Source: Rachicladosporium sp. CCFEE 5018 (Eukaryota; Ascomycota; Dothideomycetes; Cladosporiales; Cladosporiaceae). Taken from it: a stretch of DNA of 11,320 nucleotides. The notes under the pieces are model-generated. The model was given only the letters and a program-made list of their open reading frames with translations. It was not told the origin of the DNA and did no database searches. A program made the translations under genes and the position numbers. Location: contig NAEU01001229.1 of assembly GCA_002077045.2 (NCBI GenBank), positions 1-11,320 on the forward strand, in the 5' to 3' direction. This document shows positions 6,956 through 11,320 of this stretch, one piece after another. Each line of letters starts with the position of its first letter. The stretch's first letter is position 1.

Positions 6956-8971
6956 ATGGCACAAGAGCCAGCCCCCAAACGTCGCCGCCTATCCCCGCCC
7001 AGCGATGCCCTCCCCGGCTTTACCAAATGGAATCTCGAGCAAGACTACGAGAATCGCTCTCGAAAGTCCAAGAAAGACACACAGCACAAGAAACTCCCAA
7101 TCAAGACCGCAGACGGCGAGATCATCGACCAGGCCCCCGAGCCTGAGCTTGCAAAGGACGACGATGCCGACAGCTTCCTTGCCAGCGACGATGAAGTCGA
7201 CAGCGGGATTGCAGACGTGAAGGCAGATCGCTTGCCGAAGCAACCGCAGCTGTCGAGCAAGGAGCAGATCCTGCAAGCGAAGGAGGACTTAGCTAGGATG
7301 GCTAGTATGCTGAGTGAGAACCCGGAAGAGCATATCGGGCTTCTTGGGCCTCTGGCCGAGGTCGCTGATTCAAAGAACGTCACGGTGAAGAAGCTCGGGT
7401 TGGCTACGCAGTTGGCGGTGTTCAAGGACATCATACCTGGCTATCGCGTGCGACCGCTTGGGAAGGATGACATGCAGGCGAAAGTCAGTCGGGACGTGAG
7501 GAATTTGAGATCTTTTGAGCAGGGATTGCTGGGAGGGTATAAGCGGTATGTGTATGGTTTGCAGAAGCTGGCGAAAGGGAGTGGATCGAATGATTCGAAC
7601 ACTGCGAGTCTCGGTACTGTGGCGATTGCCTGCACCTGTACGCTGCTAGAGACTGCACCGCACTTCAACCTGAGGAACGAACTTATCGGCATCGTCGTTG
7701 GGAAGCTGTCGGGAAGACCCTCTGCGGGCCTAGATCAGGACTTCGCGCGGTGTCTAGCTGCACTTGAGCACGTCTTCAAGGACGACGATAGTGGACACAT
7801 TAGTCTTGAAGCTGTCGCGCAGCTGGCGAAGATGCTGAAGACGAAGAACTACCACGTCCACGAAGGCGTGCTGAATACATTCCTCCATCTACGATTGCTG
7901 AACGAGTTCAGTGGGAAAGCATCAACAGAGCGTGTCGACAAAGCTGCGCCACGAGAAGAGTGGCTGAATGGCAAGAAGCCGAAAGCGTACAAGAAGGAGT
8001 TCCGCACGAAGCGAGAGAAGAAAGTCATGCGCGAAAGGAAAGAAGTTGCCAAGGAGATGAAGGAGGCAGACGCCACGGTATCGTACGAAGAGCGCGACAA
8101 GAATCAAGCAGAGAAGCTCAAGCTCGTGTTCATAGCCTACTTCCGCATCCTCAAGGCGCGCGTGGACCATCTCATGGGCGCTGTGCTAGAAGGTCTTGCC
8201 CGCTACGCACACCTCATCAATCAGGACTTCTTTGGCGACGTGCTAGAAGTGCTGAAAGACCTGATCGCAGAAGCTGAAGCTGATACAGAGGCGCCGGACG
8301 ATGACGACGAAGAGGCCTCAGCTGCCGACACAGCAGTCGACGCTGCGATTGCACGCAACGCAACTCGCGAATCACTGCTCTGCATCACGACCGCCTTCGC
8401 CCTGCTGCAAGGCCAAGTGGACGTTGCCAAGTCTGCCACTTCTCTCTCACTAGACTTGAACTTCTTCATTACGCACCTCTACCGCCTACTCCTCCCGCTC
8501 TCCCTCGACGCCGAGTTAGAGCTGAGCTCGCACACAGCGACCCTCAAAGATCCTAACAGCTTGCCCACACCCTCAGCAGACTCCCGCGTCAACGTCGCCA
8601 CGACGACCGTTCTGCTCCTGCGCTCCCTCTCCGCAGTACTCCTCCCTCCTACATCGACCAAATCCGTCCCGCCACTGCGAGTCGCAGCATTTACAAAGCA
8701 GCTGCTAAGTGCGAGTCTGCACGTTCCGCAGAAAAGTGCTGTGGCCTTGCTTGGTTTACTCAATCAAGTCGCGAAGACGCATACGAGGAAGGTGGCTGGA
8801 CTCTGGAACACGGAGGAGAGAAAAGGAGACGGAGTTTTTGATCCTAGTGCTGGACTCGAGGGGGCGAATCCCATGGCTGCTACTGCATGGGATGGGGAAT
8901 TGCTAAGATTGCATTTTGATCCGAAGATCAGGGAGAGTGTGAAGATGTTGGAGAGGAGTGTGAGGGAGTGA
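6956..8971 (+). CDS. NOC3: Nucleolar complex-associated protein 3 (Noc3)
   Basis: Single exon, 671 residues, close to the 663 of yeast Noc3. The N-terminus is basic, with a likely nuclear localisation signal KRRR (8-11), followed by Arg/Lys-rich then acidic stretches. The NOC3p domain starts at about 100 (SSKEQILQAKEDLARMAS) and contains the family hallmark IPGYRVRPL near 159-167 with KVSRDVRNLR after it. A TKNYHVHEGVL segment near 296-306 leads into a Lys/Arg-rich region (about 340-375). A CBF/Mak21-type helical region occupies roughly 440-650, interrupted by an acidic PDDDDEE insert near 447-453 and Ser/Pro linkers. Noc3 pairs with Noc2 to move and mature pre-60S particles from nucleolus to nucleoplasm; yeast Noc3 has also been linked to replication licensing. 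Start 6956 (AGCA-ATG) gives the usual basic N-terminus; the frame is open further upstream but would not encode family sequence. Confidence 0.95.
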   Translation: MAQEPAPKRRRLSPPSDALPGFTKWNLEQDYENRSRKSKKDTQHKKLPIKTADGEIIDQAPEPELAKDDDADSFLASDDEVDSGIADVKADRLPKQPQLSSKEQILQAKEDLARMASMLSENPEEHIGLLGPLAEVADSKNVTVKKLGLATQLAVFKDIIPGYRVRPLGKDDMQAKVSRDVRNLRSFEQGLLGGYKRYVYGLQKLAKGSGSNDSNTASLGTVAIACTCTLLETAPHFNLRNELIGIVVGKLSGRPSAGLDQDFARCLAALEHVFKDDDSGHISLEAVAQLAKMLKTKNYHVHEGVLNTFLHLRLLNEFSGKASTERVDKAAPREEWLNGKKPKAYKKEFRTKREKKVMRERKEVAKEMKEADATVSYEERDKNQAEKLKLVFIAYFRILKARVDHLMGAVLEGLARYAHLINQDFFGDVLEVLKDLIAEAEADTEAPDDDDEEASAADTAVDAAIARNATRESLLCITTAFALLQGQVDVAKSATSLSLDLNFFITHLYRLLLPLSLDAELELSSHTATLKDPNSLPTPSADSRVNVATTTVLLLRSLSAVLLPPTSTKSVPPLRVAAFTKQLLSASLHVPQKSAVALLGLLNQVAKTHTRKVAGLWNTEERKGDGVFDPSAGLEGANPMAATAWDGELLRLHFDPKIRESVKMLERSVRE

Positions 8972-9315
8972 AGGCCTGTACGTAGCGCTTCTGATGAGAC
9001 CAGAAGAAGATGTCGTCCAAGCTCACGTGCACCTTCCCGCCATTACCATGGACTCGGGGCTGGCTGATGTGAGCACGAGTCATGTGCCGGCCAAGAGTTG
9101 CACCCATCAATTACTGCATTGGGCTTCCCCGTACTTTCCATGCGTGAACGTGGCTTCACGAGCAACATTAGCCCTGTACTTTACCATTGCACGCATACCA
9201 CCTCCTCTCCACAGCTGCACTTCAGACCATCAGTCCAGCCGAGTCGCCCAAAGCCCACATTCACGAATAAAGGATCCTTGACCTGCAGCGTCGAACCCTC
9301 TCCTCCTAAGTCACA
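8972..9315. promoter_or_regulatory. Intergenic region between NOC3 and the Sec61-beta gene
   Basis: 344 bp holding the NOC3 3' end and the Sec61-beta promoter/5' UTR. Just after the NOC3 stop there is a 6-bp hairpin CTTCTG-(7)-CAGAAG at 8988-9006. An E-box/G-box palindrome CACGTG lies at 9024-9029. A pyrimidine-rich stretch (about 9297-9308) directly precedes the start codon. None of these has demonstrated function. Confidence 0.45.
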
Positions 9316-9902
9316 ATGGTATGGATCCCCAAATACCACCCCCCTCGCACGCAGACCCACGCACCTTCAACCGCTCCCCAGACGATCTTCCCACAAGCAC
9401 GAAACCCCCTCTGACAATATCCTCCTAGTCCGCTCCCCGCACCGACGCACCCACCTCCGCGACCGCAACCGGCGCGCGCCCCTCCTCCCCCAAACCTCCC
9501 GGCGGCCCCGCGACCGCAATCCGCCGCAAAGCCGCCTCAGACCTCAAGGAGAAGGCTGCGAATGTGCGATCCACTAGTACGAGGGCGAGCGGCGCTGGAG
9601 GGAGCTCAGCGACAATGCTGAAGTTGTATACGGATGAGAGTCCTGGGCTCAAGGTGGATCCGTTTGTGGTTATGGTGTTGAGTGTGGGGTTCATTATCAG
9701 TGTTGTGGGGCTGCATGGTGAGTTTTGCTTTCTTCTTCAGCTGTTCTGTGGGAGGTTGGTGGGGTGGAGGGGGCCGGGGGAGTGTGTGGAAAGGAGGAGA
9801 GGGTGGGCAGACGGGGAAGGTGTAATGGGATAGTGGAGATGGAGCGTGGACTAACATTGCTTCACAGTGCTTGCGAAGATCACCAAGCGGTTCTCCGGGT
9901 GA
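9316..9902 (+). CDS. SBH1: Sec61 translocon beta subunit (Sbh1)
   Basis: Three coding exons, 9316-9318, 9429-9717 and 9868-9902, encode 108 residues. The first coding exon is only the ATG: ACA-ATG is followed at once by donor GTATGG, and the 110-nt intron ends after CTGAC (9411-9415) with CCTAG. Intron 2 (9718-9867, 150 nt) starts GTGAGT and has CTAAC before CACAG. Splicing gives MSAPRTDAPTS, a Pro/Ser/Ala-rich cytosolic region, the conserved RRKAASDLKEK and GAGGSSATMLKLYTDESPG segments, then a tail-anchor helix VDPFVVMVLSVGFIISVVGLH and the short end VLAKITKRFSG. Sec61-beta is a tail-anchored ER protein of the Sec61 channel that aids co- and post-translational import. Length fits the family (about 80-110). 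The match of YTDESPGLKVDP is diagnostic. The 5' part of exon 2 is C-rich and the 3' part plus intron 2 G-rich. Confidence 0.93.
9750..9780 (+). other. G-quadruplex-like tract in Sec61-beta intron 2
   Basis: Four G-runs (9750-9752, 9761-9764, 9769-9773, 9776-9780) are separated by 8, 4 and 2 bases on the sense strand, so the unspliced RNA could fold into a quadruplex. The first loop is one base over the usual limit of seven. Further G-runs follow up to about 9820. Confidence 0.4.
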
Positions 9903-10142
9903 GCGATTGCTGCTTCAGTGGGTGAAAAGTACGGCGTTGGTGTGGCATTTTGGGCTCGTGTGAAAGGCACGTAGACGTGAAAGGCATGTAGACCAATCAA
10001 GCGTGCTGGTCTCACTGCCAGATCGGTTCAGAGCACTGTTCACGGACCAACGGCTTGTCCATGTGCAGTTCGTTCCACGTGTACCAAACTACGGCCACAA
10101 CGTATGGAACGAAGACGACGGTCATCTCGGAGACTTCTGTTC
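9903..10142. other. Convergent intergenic region between Sec61-beta and TLG2
   Basis: 240 bp between facing stop codons, expected to hold both 3' UTRs. It contains a two-copy 17-bp tandem repeat, listed separately. Open frames here have no recognisable content. Confidence 0.5.
9960..9993 (+). repeat. Two-copy 17-bp tandem repeat
   Basis: GTGAAAGGCACGTAGAC at 9960-9976 is followed directly by GTGAAAGGCATGTAGAC at 9977-9993, differing at one base (C/T). It lies 57 bp after the Sec61-beta stop codon, probably in its 3' UTR. Confidence 0.85.
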
Positions 10143-11280
10143 TTACACTATCATTACACTTCTCCCATGTCCCACTCGCCGTCGCCTCTGCTTCCACTCC
10201 AGTGGTCTCGTCACTGTGCCATCGTCCCTCACAGCACTCGGTGGCATCTCTTCCGGCGGCTTTGGCGCGTCCACCGGCGGCGGCGGCGGCGTTGCAGCAC
10301 TCCCCCGACTCCTCGGCTTGACCATCAACAAGATAAACATCCCAACAACCAACAGAATCAACAACAAGAGCACCTTCCTCTTCGTGCTCTTCTTCTGATA
10401 CCCCGTAGCAACCGTCAACTCCTTATCCGCAGCCTTGACATGCTCCGCCGTGCGCTCGACATTGTAATCGATGCGGTCAAGGAGCGAGCCTTGATCTATG
10501 ACCATAGTTTGCAGTTCTTGGAACATGTTGGAGAGGTCTATTACGCCTTGAGCGATACTTTCGATTTCGCGTTCGCGCTGTTCAATAGCTGAATCTTGCA
10601 GGCCTGTACGACGCCGTACTTGTGCTGTCTGTAAGAGGGTGGACTGAGCGGAGGAGCGATCGAGCTCGGAGTCTTGCATTGCTGGGTCGGTATAGGGGTT
10701 TGCTGCCAGCGAAGGTGTCGCGGATCGGGAGTCGAGAGTCGAGGGCAAGCCATTCAAGGAACGCAGTTTCTTCAAATACGCCGTCTGCTTCTTGCGGAAT
10801 GTGGTGCTCACTTCGCCCACCCGAGCAGCGAGACTCATTTTCAGGTTCCGCGCCATAGTCTCGTCTTCCTTCGTCAGCCCGCCTCTCGACTGCTGGGTGC
10901 GCGCCTGCTCAGCGACAAGTTTATCCACGCGCCGAATAGCGACTTGACAGCTCGTGAAGCCGCGCGTGATTTCCTGCGTCAGAGCCTCGATCTCGCGTTC
11001 CTCTTTCGCTTTCACGCTCTCGTCGTCAAACCCAGGGAGCACGTGCTTGGCGTGCATCTGATCGAGCCGCCGCATGCGAGTCGAGACGTCTGTGAGGTGC
11101 TGCGCGATCTCGTCTTGGATGTCTAGCCAGCGGGGAGGCAGGACGTCCATCTCGATGACCGCGTCGCCATCGTTGGTGTTGAGCAGGCCGGCGGACTCGG
11201 AGTCGAAGTCGCTGGTGGGACCATTGTAGCGGGGCCGCTTGGCGGGATGGTGGGCGTAGGACTGGCGGTACGATATGAAG
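10143..11280 (-). CDS. TLG2: Qa-SNARE Tlg2/syntaxin-16, first exon beyond the right edge
   Basis: The visible minus-strand exon runs from a splice acceptor (CCGCAG at 11286-11281, preceded by ACTGACCC) to TAA at 10145-10143, about 378 residues. The exon opens C|FISYRQSYAHHPAKRPRYN, the region that follows a short MWRDRTNL-like exon in Tlg2 proteins, so the real start lies past 11320. Parts: N-terminal Habc-like helices (about 11150-10760), a linker, the t-SNARE motif (about 10580-10400) with ionic-layer Gln at 10493-10491 in the VIDQGSLLDRID block, a transmembrane helix at 10376-10317, and a 57-residue luminal tail rich in Pro (five CCG codons from a CGG repeat at 10275-10289) and ending in basic RRRR. 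Tlg2 works at the trans-Golgi network/endosome, with Tlg1, Vti1 and Vps45. A luminal tail is usual for yeast Tlg2. A plasma-membrane Sso-type syntaxin is unlikely given the N-terminus and tail. Confidence 0.92.
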
Positions 11281-11320
11281 CTGCGGATGCTGGGTCAGTC
11301 TAAGGCATGAGGGCAAGTAG

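Noticed and set aside
8988..9006. CTTCTG/CAGAAG hairpin after the NOC3 stop as a terminator
   Set aside because: Intrinsic hairpin terminators are bacterial; a 6-bp stem of this kind is common by chance in a eukaryotic 3' UTR.
9606..9857. Minus-strand frame opposite Sec61-beta exon 2 and intron 2
   Set aside because: Low-complexity Pro/His-rich product caused by the G-rich sense strand.
1..11320. Biosynthetic cluster, mobile element, CRISPR or defence system
   Set aside because: All eight genes are conserved housekeeping genes or a generic reductase; no transposase, terminal repeats, spacer arrays or cluster enzymes were seen.

Overview
The window reads as nuclear DNA of a filamentous ascomycete (Pezizomycotina). 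A dothideomycete is plausible, but that is inference from overall similarity and not demonstrated. The evidence is densely packed eukaryotic housekeeping genes, short spliceosomal introns (four of 50-56 nt, two of 110-150 nt) with GT-AG ends and mostly CTGAC/CTAAC-like branch sites, CAAC-ATG style start contexts, and gene products that match fungal families along their length. I see no tRNA, rRNA, transposon, CRISPR array or bacterial-type operon signals.

Layout from left to right: (1) minus strand, the tRNA N6-threonylcarbamoyladenosine dehydratase (Tcd1/Tcd2 family), cut by the left edge; (2) plus strand, an L-type (legume-like) lectin cargo receptor of the VIP36/Emp46-47 type; (3) plus strand, pyrroline-5-carboxylate reductase (yeast Pro3); (4) minus strand, a classical short-chain dehydrogenase; (5) minus strand, the 60S biogenesis factor Nip7; (6) plus strand, the 60S biogenesis factor Noc3; (7) plus strand, the Sec61 translocon beta subunit (yeast Sbh1); (8) minus strand, the Qa-SNARE Tlg2/syntaxin-16, missing its first exon beyond the right edge. 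Five of the eight genes needed splicing to reach full-length products, and a sixth (the SNARE) starts at a splice acceptor. I placed these junctions by matching reading frame, splice signals and family sequence.

There is no operon. Functional links are modest. Nip7 and Noc3 are transcribed divergently from a 208-bp gap and both serve pre-60S maturation. The lectin, Sec61-beta and Tlg2 all act in the secretory/endomembrane system. The tRNA-modification gene and the lectin share a 223-bp divergent gap. The two convergent pairs (P5CR/SDR and Sec61-beta/Tlg2) have short shared 3' regions.

I did not find a novel system here. The observations most worth checking are a repeated flip of sense-strand GC skew inside genes (C-rich 5' halves, G-rich 3' ends), the divergent Nip7-Noc3 pair, a lectin that appears to lack the usual ligand-binding histidine, a coding exon consisting only of the ATG in Sec61-beta, and a few small regulatory or repeat motifs.
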